In this document: one piece after another, positions 8,769 to 17,966 of the stretch
Layout of the letters: the number at the start of each line of letters is the position of its first letter
Numbering within the stretch: position 1 is the stretch's first letter
Assembly: GCF_030864005.1 (NCBI RefSeq)
Contig: NZ_CP132976.1
Location: 3,720,001-3,784,000 of the forward strand
DNA: 64,000 nt
Source of the DNA: Achromobacter seleniivolatilans
GTDB lineage: Bacteria; Pseudomonadota; Gammaproteobacteria; Burkholderiales; Burkholderiaceae_B
Reading direction: 5' to 3'
Notes under the pieces: model-generated
Told to the model about the DNA's origin: nothing
Databases searched by the model: none
Seen by the model: only the letters and a program-made list of their open reading frames with translations
Translations under genes and position numbers: made by a program

Positions 8769-9455
8769 TCAGGACAGGCGTTCCAGCCGGTAGCCGTAGT
8801 TGTAGACGGTGGCGATCACATAACCACTGTGCGCACGCAAACCCAGCGCAGAACGCAGATTGCTCACATAGGTGGCCAGACTCGCGTCGTACTTCCGGTC
8901 TGACGCGCCCCAGATATGCTGACTGAGCACGTCCTTGGTCATGATGCGGCCGGTATTGCGGAACAACAGCACGGCCAGATTGAACTCCCGCGTCGACAGA
9001 CTCACCGCGCGCCCATCCACGTTCAGCGTTTGGGCTTCAGGATTGAAGAGAAAACGCCCAACCTGAAACGACTGGGTGCTGGCGTCGCCGCGCTGCGACT
9101 TCCTGAGCTGGGCGCCCACGCGCGCCAGCAGTTCGCCTTCACGCACGGGCTTTTGCAGATAGTCATCCGCGCCCTGATTCAGCGCCAGGACGATGCTTTC
9201 TTCGTCGTCGCGCTGCGTCACCATCAAGATGGGCAGGGAGGGCGCCAGGTTGCTGCGCGCCCACTTAAGCACGGCCAGTCCGGATGCGCCGGGGACTTCC
9301 CAATCCAGCAACACCACATCAACCTTTTGTTGCTGCAACAGCGCAATGAAGCTGTTGCCGTCGGCGCGGGAAAATGGCTGGTGGCCACGACTGAGCAATA
9401 GCTTGGTAATCCACTCTACGTGAGCAGGCGAGTCTTCGAGAATTGCGACATTCAT
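8769..9455 (-). CDS. OmpR-family response regulator
   Basis: DNA-binding partner of the adjacent kinase. The 228-residue protein has a receiver domain with acidic residues E7/D8, the phosphoacceptor Asp51 (VVLLDWEVPG), Thr80 and Lys102 (LQKPV). A winged-helix C-terminal domain follows (about 130-225; TREFNLAVLLFRN, YVSNLRSALG, NYGYRLE). It is first of a two-gene operon with the kinase. It lies between the LPMO gene and the MSHA/type II-like operon, all on the minus strand, so these are plausible targets; no binding site was identified. Confidence 0.92.
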   Translation of the reverse strand: MNVAILEDSPAHVEWITKLLLSRGHQPFSRADGNSFIALLQQQKVDVVLLDWEVPGASGLAVLKWARSNLAPSLPILMVTQRDDEESIVLALNQGADDYLQKPVREGELLARVGAQLRKSQRGDASTQSFQVGRFLFNPEAQTLNVDGRAVSLSTREFNLAVLLFRNTGRIMTKDVLSQHIWGASDRKYDASLATYVSNLRSALGLRAHSGYVIATVYNYGYRLERLS

Positions 9456-9666
9456 TCCTGTTTACTTCTTTTCAAAGCGCAATTTCCGACTGGAATTTAT
9501 TATTTCCGGCAATCGCTTTACTACCCCAGGCGCAGGATTTCACGAAGCAATAGCCGCAACAATAAGAACTTTCTTAAAGAAATATCAGATGTTTCGATCT
9601 TCGAATATTAGAAATCCGTCTTGACAATTGAAAACCACGCATTAATGGCCGTCAGAGCCCCGACCA

Positions 9667-10143
9667 TCAAGGCCTATCCATGAACACAAACTTCCAATCC
9701 TGATAGCTGCCTTTCCCTGCCATGTCTCCCACGCCCCCTGGAAAACCATCCTGCTTGACCGGCGCTTTTTCCGACAGGCTGTACACCCCCATGATTCCGC
9801 CGTCCGGCGATTTGACGATGCCCCACTCCCGGGTCCCGGTGATCGGGTCCACATAGATGCGGCGAAGATGCCGGCGAGTGAACGACACGCGGTCATCCTT
9901 CAGCAAGGCCTCCAGCGTCTTGGGGTAGGCGGGCGCCGTGCCGGACCGGTAATAAGACGCCAGCGCCCGCTGGAATTGCTGCCCGGCAAACAGCAGCTCT
10001 GATTCCTGTTGGCGCTGCATCTGCAAGGCCCATGGTCTGGCCATTGCCGATAGCCCGGTTGCCACCGCCAGCACCAGCATCAGCACCGTCAGATAGGCGA
10101 CGCCCGTCTGACGGGCTCTGGGCCTGCCGCTACCAGCTTGCAT
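9667..10143 (-). CDS. Atypical pseudopilin-like protein, last gene of the MSHA/type II-like operon
   Basis: A short basic leader and the stretch RQTGVAYLTVLMLVLAVATG form a single N-terminal membrane helix like that of type IV pilin-class proteins. However, the canonical GFTLIE motif is absent: a Gly precedes the helix, but position 5 is not Glu. The periplasmic part (about 110 residues) contains AYPKTLEALL and DPITGTREWGIV, which resemble the loop YPDTLE and DPVTGR segments of the pseudopilin just upstream. The ATG at 10143 overlaps the preceding gene by 14 bases and has AGGA upstream; a longer in-frame version begins at 10209. It probably belongs to the pilus or pseudopilus tip. Minor-pilin function is inferred. 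Confidence 0.72.
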   Translation of the reverse strand: MQAGSGRPRARQTGVAYLTVLMLVLAVATGLSAMARPWALQMQRQQESELLFAGQQFQRALASYYRSGTAPAYPKTLEALLKDDRVSFTRRHLRRIYVDPITGTREWGIVKSPDGGIMGVYSLSEKAPVKQDGFPGGVGDMAGKGSYQDWKFVFMDRP

Positions 10144-10519
10144 AGTCCTGACCATCCAGGCCCTTGCCCTTGGCCCCGCTGATAACGTCATTGACGCCAC
10201 CGGCCTCACCCGCCATCGCCTTCCAGCTATCGCGCCGTCCCGTCACCGGGTCCAGCGGCATCTCGCGCAGGTAGCGCGCGGACACCAGGATTTCCAGCGT
10301 GTCCGGGTTGCCGCCGTGGTCCGCGCGGTAGTCGTCGATGGCGTGGCGGATCGCCACCAGGTTGTGGCGCAGCACCGTTTCGCGCGCCCGGTCGTTGCTT
10401 TTAAAGAACGACGGCGCAACCAGCGACATCAGCGCACCCACAATAGCCATGACAGCCATCAGTTCAATCAAGGTAAAGCCGGCGCAACCGCGCTTACCAT
10501 TCCTTGTATCGCGTGCCAT
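10130..10519 (-). CDS. Type IV pilin-like pseudopilin
   Basis: A 129-residue prepilin with the class III leader peptidase site CAGFTLIELMAVMAIV: cleavage after Gly, Phe at +1, Glu at +5. A single hydrophobic helix and a GspG-like periplasmic part with VSARYLREMPLDPVTG follow. The ATG at 10519 was chosen to place the leader correctly; it overlaps the upstream pseudopilin gene by 26 bases. A longer open frame extends to 10810 but is only the shadow of that gene. It needs a prepilin peptidase, none of which is encoded in the window. Confidence 0.85.
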   Translation of the reverse strand: MARDTRNGKRGCAGFTLIELMAVMAIVGALMSLVAPSFFKSNDRARETVLRHNLVAIRHAIDDYRADHGGNPDTLEILVSARYLREMPLDPVTGRRDSWKAMAGEAGGVNDVISGAKGKGLDGQDYASW

Positions 10520-10970
10520 TGATGCCCTCTCGAAGACTTTTTGAACGCACGTCAAACACGTCCCGGCCAGAAGAAAACGAATCCGCCGAACTGTCATAGC
10601 TGCGCGTGTCCCAGGTATCCGCTGCGGCGCGCCCTTCACAACGTTCGCACATCGGATCGGCCGGCAGCCTGCGCAGGAAATACAACTTGCCGCCGTTTGG
10701 ATTGGTCTTGTCCTGAGCGCCCTTGACCAGGCTGTCCAGATCGGGCGGATATCCGCTGCGGTCCAGCGACTTGTCGATCCGGCCTTCGATGCTGGCCTGG
10801 TAATACGCATCGATCGCGTGGCGGATCAATTGCAGGCTGTGCCGCAATTCCTGCTCTTGCGCTCGCCGCTTGACCAAGCCGGAAAACGGCAGCGCCACAC
10901 TCAGCAGCAAGGCCAACAGCGTCAGAGCAGCCATCATCTCGATCAGCGTGAAACCCGATTGCTTGCGCAT
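10494..10970 (-). CDS. Type IV pilin-like pseudopilin
   Basis: 158 residues starting with the minimal leader MRKQSG, then FTLIEMMAALTLLALLLSVA (cleavage Gly-Phe, Glu at +5). The periplasmic part includes LRHSLQLIRHAIDAYY, YPPDLDSLVKG and a CERC pair that may form a disulfide. It starts eight bases after the secretin stop and overlaps the next pseudopilin gene. It is likely a minor subunit of the same fibre as its two neighbours. Confidence 0.87.
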   Translation of the reverse strand: MRKQSGFTLIEMMAALTLLALLLSVALPFSGLVKRRAQEQELRHSLQLIRHAIDAYYQASIEGRIDKSLDRSGYPPDLDSLVKGAQDKTNPNGGKLYFLRRLPADPMCERCEGRAAADTWDTRSYDSSADSFSSGRDVFDVRSKSLREGINGTRYKEW

Positions 10971-10978
10971 GACGGGCC

Positions 10979-12793
10979 TCAGTACGGCGGTTTGGCCAGC
11001 GCGGCATCCAGCGCGGGCGCGGGCGCGGCGGCAGGCGTCTGCATCGTCATGGGCATTACCGTGACGCGCGATTCAGTACCTGACGAAAAATAGCTATCGG
11101 CGGCCGATGGCAAGGCCATGGAGCGCTCGATATGCGGCGTCAGCAGCAAAACGATCTCGGTGTTCTGATCGGTCTTCTTCTGCCCGCCAAACAGACTGCC
11201 CAGCCATCCCATCACGCTCAGGCCCGGCAGGCCGCTGCTGCTGCGCGTCTGCTGCTGATTGACCAGTCCGGCCAGCACCTGTGTTTCACCGTCGCGTGCG
11301 GTCATCACGGTTTCGGCATTGCGCGTGCTCATCGGATAGACGATACCGCCGCCCGCCGTCTTGACCTCGCCCTTGATGTTGCTGACTTCCATGCTGACCT
11401 TGACGCTCACTTCGTTGTTCAGGCTGACACGGGGCTCCACCTGCAAGATCAGGCCAACATCCTGATAGTTGACGGATTCCGTCACCACGCCATTGGCATT
11501 GGTCGTCGTCACCACGGGCACTTTTTCGCCGATCTTGATGCTGGCCTTTTCCAGGTTCCGCACGCGGATCTTCGGATTGGCCAGCACCTTGGTCTTGCCA
11601 CGCTTTTGCAACAGGTTTAAAGCTGCCGACAGATCGTTGCGGCTGCCCACGCCAATTTTTCCTTGATTGAGATTCAGAAGGTCGCCCACGGTGACCCGGC
11701 CGCTCTCGCCCTGCGGCAGGATCGAAAACCGCAGATCGCTGGGATAGTCCACTCCCACTTCCAGTTCATCACTGGCGTTGACTTCCAGCACCTGCACATC
11801 CATGGTGACTTCCGATTGGGCGATGTCCAGCGCGGTCACCACCCGTTCGGCCACGGCCAGCACCTCCGGCGTGTCGCGCACCAGCACCGCGTTGGTCCGC
11901 TCGTCCAGATGCACATTCTTGGGCGCGCTGATCTGCCGCAGCGCAGCCAGCACGGTGCTGGCGTTGGCTTGATTCAGATAAAACACGCGCACCATCAGTT
12001 CGCGATATTCCTTTTCCTTGTCGGCGCGCGCCGGATAAATCAGCAGGCTGTGTTGATCCAGCACTTTCTTTTCCAGCTGATGCGTGCGCAACAGCACATT
12101 GATCGCGTCTTCGGCTGTGGTCTGCCGCGCCATGATGCTGGCTGGCAGCGTGGTCTGCACCTCGGGGTCCAGCACAAAATCCACCCCCGCCGCTTGCGAA
12201 ATCGCGTCAAGAATCTGCACGATGGGTTGTGACTTGAAATTCAGCGTGACGGGTTTGCGCATGGCGTCCGCCAGACGCGGCCGCGCCGCGCTCCGGCCCG
12301 CGGCACGGCGCTGCAAGGCGCTGCGCAGCGTTTCGGCCTGCGTGAATCCCGGCTGCTCTTGCAGAATGCGGTTGACCTTGTACAAGGCCTCGGCCGGATG
12401 ATCGTCCTGAAGGCTCTCCGCCAGCGCAAGCTCGTGCTTCAGGTGCACCCGCTGTTCCAGCTGCGCCTTGAGCTGCTGGGCTCGCATGTTTCCCGGCTGG
12501 ATGGCCAACAAGGCCTGCAAGTCGTCTAGCGCCGCCTGTTCCTCGCCGCTATCCATCTTCACGCGCACGCGTTGCAGGACCTCCCGCGCCACCGCCACAC
12601 CGTCGTTGACCACGCTTTTATTAATCTCGATATCGTCTGGCGCCAGCGCCTGGCGCGCCTTGTTCGCGTCCAGACGCTCGGCGGCCGTTGGCGGCGGCTT
12701 GCCGCCCAAGGCTCTCTTGAGTGCATCGGGCGCCGCGCAGCCGCCCAGCAGCAGGCTCATAGTCACCGCCAACATGGCAGGTTTGTAGTACAT
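10979..12793 (-). CDS. Outer-membrane secretin (MshL/GspD/PilQ superfamily), lipoprotein
   Basis: Forms the outer-membrane gate for a type II secretion or pilus machine. The 604 residues start with a signal peptide and lipobox LLGGC (Cys19). A helical, repeat-like region (about 60-165) suggests TPR-type packing; a secretin N domain follows (VTLNFKSQPIVQILDAISQ, about 180-250), then N1-type domains (YRELMVRVFYLNQANASTVL). The C-terminal secretin barrel has KVLANPKIRVRN, KIGEKVPVVTT and TEIVLLLTPHI. The C-tail (about 45 residues) is low-complexity. Order relative to the inner-membrane genes matches mshI-J-K-L of MSHA loci. Being a lipoprotein, it may not need a separate pilotin. Confidence 0.92.
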   Translation of the reverse strand: MYYKPAMLAVTMSLLLGGCAAPDALKRALGGKPPPTAAERLDANKARQALAPDDIEINKSVVNDGVAVAREVLQRVRVKMDSGEEQAALDDLQALLAIQPGNMRAQQLKAQLEQRVHLKHELALAESLQDDHPAEALYKVNRILQEQPGFTQAETLRSALQRRAAGRSAARPRLADAMRKPVTLNFKSQPIVQILDAISQAAGVDFVLDPEVQTTLPASIMARQTTAEDAINVLLRTHQLEKKVLDQHSLLIYPARADKEKEYRELMVRVFYLNQANASTVLAALRQISAPKNVHLDERTNAVLVRDTPEVLAVAERVVTALDIAQSEVTMDVQVLEVNASDELEVGVDYPSDLRFSILPQGESGRVTVGDLLNLNQGKIGVGSRNDLSAALNLLQKRGKTKVLANPKIRVRNLEKASIKIGEKVPVVTTTNANGVVTESVNYQDVGLILQVEPRVSLNNEVSVKVSMEVSNIKGEVKTAGGGIVYPMSTRNAETVMTARDGETQVLAGLVNQQQTRSSSGLPGLSVMGWLGSLFGGQKKTDQNTEIVLLLTPHIERSMALPSAADSYFSSGTESRVTVMPMTMQTPAAAPAPALDAALAKPPY

Positions 12794-12847
12794 GATTCAC
12801 CATCCTTAATTGAATCGGCAGCCGGCCGCGCCCGCCAGGGCACGCGC

Positions 12848-13300
12848 CTACTGCGCTGGCAGCGCCAGATCGATGTTCAGTTTCCGACCCTGGGGGTCGA
12901 GCAGCACAGCGCTCTTTGGCGCCAGCTCCTTGAATTGGTAGCCGTCCATCAGCGGAGCCCCGGGCCGCAACGCGGTCCCAATGCGGCAACGCTGGCACAG
13001 CAGAAAGGTTTGGCCCTGGCGTTCCAGCACGGCCACGCGCTGACCCGCCTCGACCCATACGCCCACCGCCTGAAACGGCAACGGCAACGCGGTTTCCGCC
13101 TTCGTCTCTGTCGCCACCGTGGTCGGCAGGTCTGCCGAATCCGGTTGCGCCGGCAGCCCGCCGTCTTGCGCCGTGAGCATCATTCGCAGCGAATTCCAGC
13201 TTTGGGACGGAAACAGGTCCACGCGGGGTTCAGTGGACGACGCTGCGGCTGTAGCGGCCAACGCCCATGACGCCAGAAAGATCAAGATGCGAAACGTCAT
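12848..13300 (-). CDS. Small periplasmic pilus-assembly protein (PilP/MshK position)
   Basis: About 150 residues with a signal peptide ending near ATAAAS. The C-terminal part (VGVWVEAGQRVAVLERQG, then LMDGYQFKELAPKSAVLLDPQG) has the short beta-domain layout of PilP/GspC-type proteins that connect inner-membrane components to the secretin. The two cysteines in LLCQRCR may pair. The ATG at 13300 overlaps the TGA of the gene before it by one base, which decides the start; the longer open frame up to 13645 is a shadow. Assignment rests on position directly before the secretin more than on sequence. Confidence 0.7.
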   Translation of the reverse strand: MTFRILIFLASWALAATAAASSTEPRVDLFPSQSWNSLRMMLTAQDGGLPAQPDSADLPTTVATETKAETALPLPFQAVGVWVEAGQRVAVLERQGQTFLLCQRCRIGTALRPGAPLMDGYQFKELAPKSAVLLDPQGRKLNIDLALPAQ

Positions 13301-13875
13301 CACACAACTCCCAGCATGCTTAGCCGCATCTTGATGTTGACCAGCATGTTCTCGGGCTGCTGTCTGTCCAGCGCCAATGCCTCCAGGCGCAACAAGGGTT
13401 CTTCCGTCAGTTCGCGCAAAGCCGCGGTCAGATCCTGATAGGACCCCACGGCAGAAATATCCACAGCCGTGCGCCGCAATCGGCCCTGCACGGCTTCCTC
13501 TCCCAGATACTGGATGTCGACCAGCAACAGGCCGGAAAGCTGCAACTGCTCCATCACCGCCAGCTTGCGCTGATCCGGGTCCACACGCATTTGCGCCCGC
13601 AGCGTGTCCATGTCGGCGCCCGGTGAGCCCAAAGATGGGCTGCAAGCATGCAGTTCGGCGATCAGTTCCACACGCCGGCGCAGCAGCTCATCCTTTTCCG
13701 GCCATAGCGCAAGCGCGCAATGCACCAACACGATCAGGGACGCCGCCAGCGCCAACACGCCGCCACGGCCCAGCAATTCCACGTAGTGCTGAACATGCCA
13801 ACGCAAGCGCGTCCGCCAGGACGCCTGGTCCTCAGCGCGCAAGCGGCGCAGGGCCGCCATCCAGGGCCGTGTCAT
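13300..13875 (-). CDS. Inner-membrane assembly protein (PilO/GspM/MshJ position)
   Basis: 191 residues: a basic cytoplasmic N-terminus, one membrane helix (about 39-58, GGVLALAASLIVLVHCALAL), a coiled segment, and a small periplasmic domain (VDISAVGSYQDLTAALREL). The last follows the ferredoxin-like pattern of PilO-type proteins. It overlaps the upstream gene by four bases and the downstream gene by one, so translation is chained. The role would be to join the PilN-like partner in the inner-membrane platform. Confidence 0.72.
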   Translation of the reverse strand: MTRPWMAALRRLRAEDQASWRTRLRWHVQHYVELLGRGGVLALAASLIVLVHCALALWPEKDELLRRRVELIAELHACSPSLGSPGADMDTLRAQMRVDPDQRKLAVMEQLQLSGLLLVDIQYLGEEAVQGRLRRTAVDISAVGSYQDLTAALRELTEEPLLRLEALALDRQQPENMLVNIKMRLSMLGVV

Positions 13876-14402
13876 CGCTTCTCCACCTTGACATTGGCCA
13901 GCGTGGCCAGGTTGGGGTCCCCCGATCTGATGCTGTGCCTCAGCACCATCGCGCGCACGCCGCTATCTTCAATGTTTAGCCGCGCCACGAACGCAAAGAC
14001 CTCTTTCAGATCGGCGGTCAACATCTCCAGATTCGCGGCCTGCCCCGCGCCTTCCAGCTTCAGACTCATGATGGCAAGCCGGGGCGACCAAGCCTGCTCA
14101 ATAGCGTGCAACAGCTCCGGACGCAAACGGTCCTGTGTGTTCTGCGCCAATACCAGCGCTTGCACCTTGCGTTCTTCGGGCGATTGCGCCTGCACGCGCC
14201 GCAATGCGCGCTCCTGCATCATGCGCTGTTCGGCCAGACGATCCTCCAACGCATTCACCTGCGCCCTCAAGTCCAGCAGCCCCCATTGCCGCCAGGCGCT
14301 CAACAGGCAGGCGGCGAGCAGCAGGCCGACGGCGAGCATGGCCCACACGCTTACCCCCTGGCGCTTGGCGAAATCCGGTGTGTGGAAATTCAAACGGCGC
14401 AC
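13872..14402 (-). CDS. Inner-membrane assembly protein (PilN-like)
   Basis: About 176 residues. A short N-terminal cytoplasmic tail (VRRLNFHTPDFAKRQG) resembles the PilN start that binds PilM. One membrane helix (WAMLAVGLLLAACLLSAW), a coiled coil (ALEDRLAEQRMMQERAL) and a small C-terminal periplasmic domain follow. The GTG at 14402 is preferred because it gives this PilN-like start and only 13 bases of overlap; another GTG at 14441 is possible. Together with the upstream gene and the PilO-like gene it forms the usual M-N-O platform. Confidence 0.72.
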   Translation of the reverse strand: MRRLNFHTPDFAKRQGVSVWAMLAVGLLLAACLLSAWRQWGLLDLRAQVNALEDRLAEQRMMQERALRRVQAQSPEERKVQALVLAQNTQDRLRPELLHAIEQAWSPRLAIMSLKLEGAGQAANLEMLTADLKEVFAFVARLNIEDSGVRAMVLRHSIRSGDPNLATLANVKVEKR

Positions 14403-15145
14403 GATCTGACCGCCAACATCGGATGTGGAAAACCCAGCCACTGCGCTTGCGGCGGCGGCGGTAACTGTTGCTGGCTGCACGCCGAAGCCCAGCCATAGGC
14501 GAGCGTTGCAGGTCTGCCGCAGAGCGCCTCGGCGGCGGCTATTGCCGCGTCGGCCGATTGACACGGCGGAGTTTCCAGCGTTACCAGGTCATCCCAGCCC
14601 TGTGCGGAATGCCACAGGCAGGTCATTGCCGTAGGCTCGGCCAACACCAGCCCGCCAGCCGGACCACGCACGCGCCGGCCATAGCGCAGCAGGGTGGCGG
14701 ACAACAGATCGCGGCATGCGCCCAGACGCCATCCTTGTTCGCGCAATTGGCGCTCCAGCGTGTCCAGCAGCGTAGCGTCGGCGGCAAACGCCAGCCTGGC
14801 GCGGCCGTGGCGCGCGGGACTCAGACGCATCCGAAGTTCCGCGGTGATGCCACGTTCGCGCAACAGGGCCTGCGCATAGGCGCGCCAATGGTCGGCGCCT
14901 ACGGGCAGGTTCGCCTGCCACGGCAAGAACTGCGCATGCGCCCACGGATAACCCAGCCAGACGTGCAGACGGTTGCGCCACTGCGGCCTGCGCAGGCTAA
15001 GGGTTCCCAGCAGGGCCGTCACCGCTGCAGCAGGGTTCCCCTCATGCCGGCACGACAGGCGTGCGGCAGCCGCGCGTTCAGGCGACAGCAATGTCACGTT
15101 ATCCGCGTCGATCAATACCGCTTGCTCATTCCATAGCGACTGCAC
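14390..15145 (-). CDS. Putative assembly-platform protein in the PilM/GspL/MshI position
   Basis: 251 residues, without membrane helices. I recognise no motif with certainty. It lies between the ATPase and the PilN-like gene, overlapping them by 20 and 13 bases, which is where MSHA and type IV pilus loci encode the actin-like cytoplasmic protein MshI/PilM. The segments VLIDADNVTLL and GGLVLAEPTAMTCLWHSAQGW could correspond to the phosphate-binding strands of that fold, but this is conjecture. The C-terminus is alanine- and glutamine-rich. It may be a diverged or shortened MshI. Confidence 0.6.
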   Translation of the reverse strand: MQSLWNEQAVLIDADNVTLLSPERAAAARLSCRHEGNPAAAVTALLGTLSLRRPQWRNRLHVWLGYPWAHAQFLPWQANLPVGADHWRAYAQALLRERGITAELRMRLSPARHGRARLAFAADATLLDTLERQLREQGWRLGACRDLLSATLLRYGRRVRGPAGGLVLAEPTAMTCLWHSAQGWDDLVTLETPPCQSADAAIAAAEALCGRPATLAYGWASACSQQQLPPPPQAQWLGFPHPMLAVRSCAV

Positions 15146-16766
15146 GGCAGACCTCCTGATGTGTGGTCAAGCCGCTACCCACGGCGTCGTGCGCGGCATC
15201 GCGCAGGGATTGATAGTCGGCGCAATGCGCCAGCGCCTCCTGGCGGCGCTCGGGCGACCTGTCCAGCAGGGCCGTCTTCATGCGGCTGTCCAGGCGCAAC
15301 ACTTCCGCCAGCGCGATGCGGCCCAGAAAACCGGTGTGGCGGCAGGCCTCGCATCCGGGTCCAGCCTGCGTCACGCGATCCCGCGCAGGCGAGCAATGCG
15401 GGCACAGGCGCCGAACCAGCCGCTGCGACACCACGCCGTTGAGCGACTCAAGAAAAGTGGCGGCTTCGACGCTCATGTACAGAAAACGGTCAATCACGCT
15501 GAACGCGTCGTTGGCATGCACCGACGACAACACGCGGTGCCCCGTCAACGCCGACTGCACCGCGATGGCGGCGGTTTCAGCGTCTCGGATTTCGCCCACC
15601 AGTATCGTGTCGGGGTCATGGCGCAGGATCGACCGCAGGCCCCGCGCGAAGGTCAGCCCTTTCTTGTCGTTGACCGGAATCTGCAGGATGCCGGCCATTT
15701 CATACTCCACCGGGTCCTCGATGGTGATCAGTTTTTCTTCGCCAGTATTCAATTCGGCCAAGGCGCCGTACAGCGTGGTGGACTTGCCGCTGCCTGTCGG
15801 ACCCGTGATCAGCGTCAGCCCATACGGCAATTGCGTCAGCGCGCGTATGCGGCGTGCGGTGTCGGCGGGAAATCCCAGCGTATCCAGACTGAGCGTGCCG
15901 CCGCGCTGCGACCGGTCCAGTAAGCGCAGCACCGCGTTCTCGCCGTAGTTTCCCGGCATGATCGACACGCGAAAATCGACCTCCCTGCCCTGAAGCACCA
16001 CCTTGAACCGGCCGTCCTGCGGCACGCGCTTTTCGGCTATGTCCAGGCTGGACAGCACTTTCAAGCGCGACATCACCTGGTTGGCAGTCACCTGTCCCGG
16101 CACTTGCCGGATGCGCAACATCACCCCGTCGATGCGGTAGCGGATCAACAGGCCTTTCTCGTCGGACTCCAGGTGTATGTCGCTGGCGCGGCTTTGAAGA
16201 CCGTCATAGAGCGTCATGTTGACCAGCCGGATGACGGGGCTTTCGTCCTTGGCCAGCGAGGCCAGCGAAATCGACTCGACCGCCTTGGCCAAGGTGTCGT
16301 CCGCCATGTCCACGGCCACGCCGTCCAGCACGCGCTCATTGGCCTCGGCCTGTTTCAACCATTCATCCACCACGCCCGCCGGGCACAGGGCAAAACGCAC
16401 CCGGCGGCCTGCCAGCATTGCCTGCAACTTCAGGCGCGCGGTGCGCGAGAACGGGTCAGACATGGCCAGCAACAACTCGCCGTCCACATCCAGGGGCGCC
16501 GCGCGGCAATTCATGGCCTCGGTCAGCGGCAACGCGTCAAAGCGCGGGACGGCGCGGCGGACCTGATCCCCGTCCAAGGCCGTCATACCCATCGCCTGCG
16601 ACAACACGGGCAACAGCTGCGGCTGGCGCGTCAGGCTTTCGTTCAAATAGTCGGCCAGCGACAGGCTTTGCTCGGTCGCCTGCTCGCGCCACTGCCACCA
16701 GGCCTCGCCCGCGACCGTCATGTTTTCCACCGCTGAATCCTCTTGATGAATGATGTTTGCGCGCAT
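15126..16766 (-). CDS. Type II secretion/MSHA assembly ATPase (GspE/MshE family)
   Basis: Hexameric cytoplasmic ATPase that drives pseudopilus or pilus assembly. The 546 residues include an N-terminal GspE domain (about 30-145) and the Walker A motif GPTGSGKS (322-329). They also have the Asp box and Walker B region (LITIEDPVEYEM and LRSILRHDPDTILVGEIRD), the His box (TGHRVLSSVHAND) and a tetracysteine zinc motif (CPHC...CEAC) typical of GspE/PilB. The ATG at 16766 is five bases after the GspF stop; an internal ATG at 16721 with GGTGG upstream is a credible alternative. No retraction ATPase (PilT) is present. Confidence 0.94.
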   Translation of the reverse strand: MRANIIHQEDSAVENMTVAGEAWWQWREQATEQSLSLADYLNESLTRQPQLLPVLSQAMGMTALDGDQVRRAVPRFDALPLTEAMNCRAAPLDVDGELLLAMSDPFSRTARLKLQAMLAGRRVRFALCPAGVVDEWLKQAEANERVLDGVAVDMADDTLAKAVESISLASLAKDESPVIRLVNMTLYDGLQSRASDIHLESDEKGLLIRYRIDGVMLRIRQVPGQVTANQVMSRLKVLSSLDIAEKRVPQDGRFKVVLQGREVDFRVSIMPGNYGENAVLRLLDRSQRGGTLSLDTLGFPADTARRIRALTQLPYGLTLITGPTGSGKSTTLYGALAELNTGEEKLITIEDPVEYEMAGILQIPVNDKKGLTFARGLRSILRHDPDTILVGEIRDAETAAIAVQSALTGHRVLSSVHANDAFSVIDRFLYMSVEAATFLESLNGVVSQRLVRRLCPHCSPARDRVTQAGPGCEACRHTGFLGRIALAEVLRLDSRMKTALLDRSPERRQEALAHCADYQSLRDAAHDAVGSGLTTHQEVCRAVAME

Positions 16767-16771
16767 TGCGC

Positions 16772-17965
16772 TTACCCCAGGCTGCCAGCCATTTCAAAGA
16801 TGGGCATGTAAAGCAAGATCACGATGGCGCCTACCAGGCCGCCTACCACCAGCATCAGCAAAGGCTCGAATACCTTTCCGAAGACCTCGATCGCGTGATC
16901 CAGCGTGCCGTCATGAAACATCGCGATGCGTTCACACATGCCGCCAAGGTCTCCGCTCTGTTCGCCCACCCGCAGCAAGCGCTCGGCGACCGCCGTGGTC
17001 AGACCATGGCGCGCCAGCGTCTCCGCCACCGAGCGTCCCGCGCGCAACTCCTGCAGCGCCAGATCCAGCCGCCTTGCATAAGCTGGCGGCAAGATGCGCT
17101 CGGACAGCTCCAACGCCTGCAAAGCGGGCGTCCCGCCTTCAATCAGCAAGCCAACCGTGCGATAGAAGCGGGCGAGCACGAACAGGTTGCCCACATCCCG
17201 CAATTTCGGCAGCCGCCAGAACAGCCGCATCAACGCGCTTTTTGCCTGCCGCGTACGCAACAGCAAAGCCACCAGAACGAACACAGCGCCGATGCCCGCA
17301 CCCAATAGATCACCGTCCGACTGCACCAGCCGCGCCCACCACAACATCGCCTCGGCGGTAGCCGGCAATTCGCGCATGCTTTCGAACACCACGGCAAAAC
17401 GCGGCACCACAAAAAACAGCATGAAAAGCAGGATGGCAAACCCCACGGCAATGACGACCAGCGGGTATACCAGCGCGCCCACTACCTTCTTGCGAATGCT
17501 CTCGATGCGCAGCTCGTAGTACTGATAGCGCTTGAGGACTGCCGGCAATTGCCCACTGCCTTCTGCCGAGGCAACGGTGGCCACCAGCAGCGCGGGGAAT
17601 ACCGCAGGCTGCGCCTGCATCGCCTTGGACAAGGGCTGGCCTTGATAGAGCGCGCGCAACAGTCCCGCCAATGCCGACTGAAGGGCTTTGTTGCCCTGAC
17701 CCGCCTTCTCACTCAATGCCTCAAGCGCTTCGATCAAGGCCAATCCGGCCTCCAGCAGCGTGGATAGTTCCTGCAATAGCAGGCCCAGCGAGAACCCGCG
17801 CTTGCCCGCCGCTTTCAACTGGCGGCTTTCCGCCAGCGGCTTCACATCCAGCACCATCCCCTGCGCATCGCCGATCTGCGCGCGCGCCGCACTTTCGCTG
17901 GATGCACGCACCGTCTGCACCCGCAGCTCGCCCTGGCTGAGCACACTCACCCGATACGCGTTCAT
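16772..17965 (-). CDS. Inner-membrane platform protein GspF/MshG
   Basis: Polytopic platform protein that couples the ATPase to pilin polymerisation. The 397 residues have two GspF domains (LLLQELSTLLEAGLALIEAL and FVLARFYRTVGLLIEGGTPALQAL) and three strong membrane helices (about 160-185, 210-235 and 365-390). The ATG at 17965 is one base after the preceding transglycosylase stop; a longer open frame to 18007 overlaps that gene and is rejected. Confidence 0.93.
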   Translation of the reverse strand: MNAYRVSVLSQGELRVQTVRASSESAARAQIGDAQGMVLDVKPLAESRQLKAAGKRGFSLGLLLQELSTLLEAGLALIEALEALSEKAGQGNKALQSALAGLLRALYQGQPLSKAMQAQPAVFPALLVATVASAEGSGQLPAVLKRYQYYELRIESIRKKVVGALVYPLVVIAVGFAILLFMLFFVVPRFAVVFESMRELPATAEAMLWWARLVQSDGDLLGAGIGAVFVLVALLLRTRQAKSALMRLFWRLPKLRDVGNLFVLARFYRTVGLLIEGGTPALQALELSERILPPAYARRLDLALQELRAGRSVAETLARHGLTTAVAERLLRVGEQSGDLGGMCERIAMFHDGTLDHAIEVFGKVFEPLLMLVVGGLVGAIVILLYMPIFEMAGSLG

Positions 17966-17966
17966 G

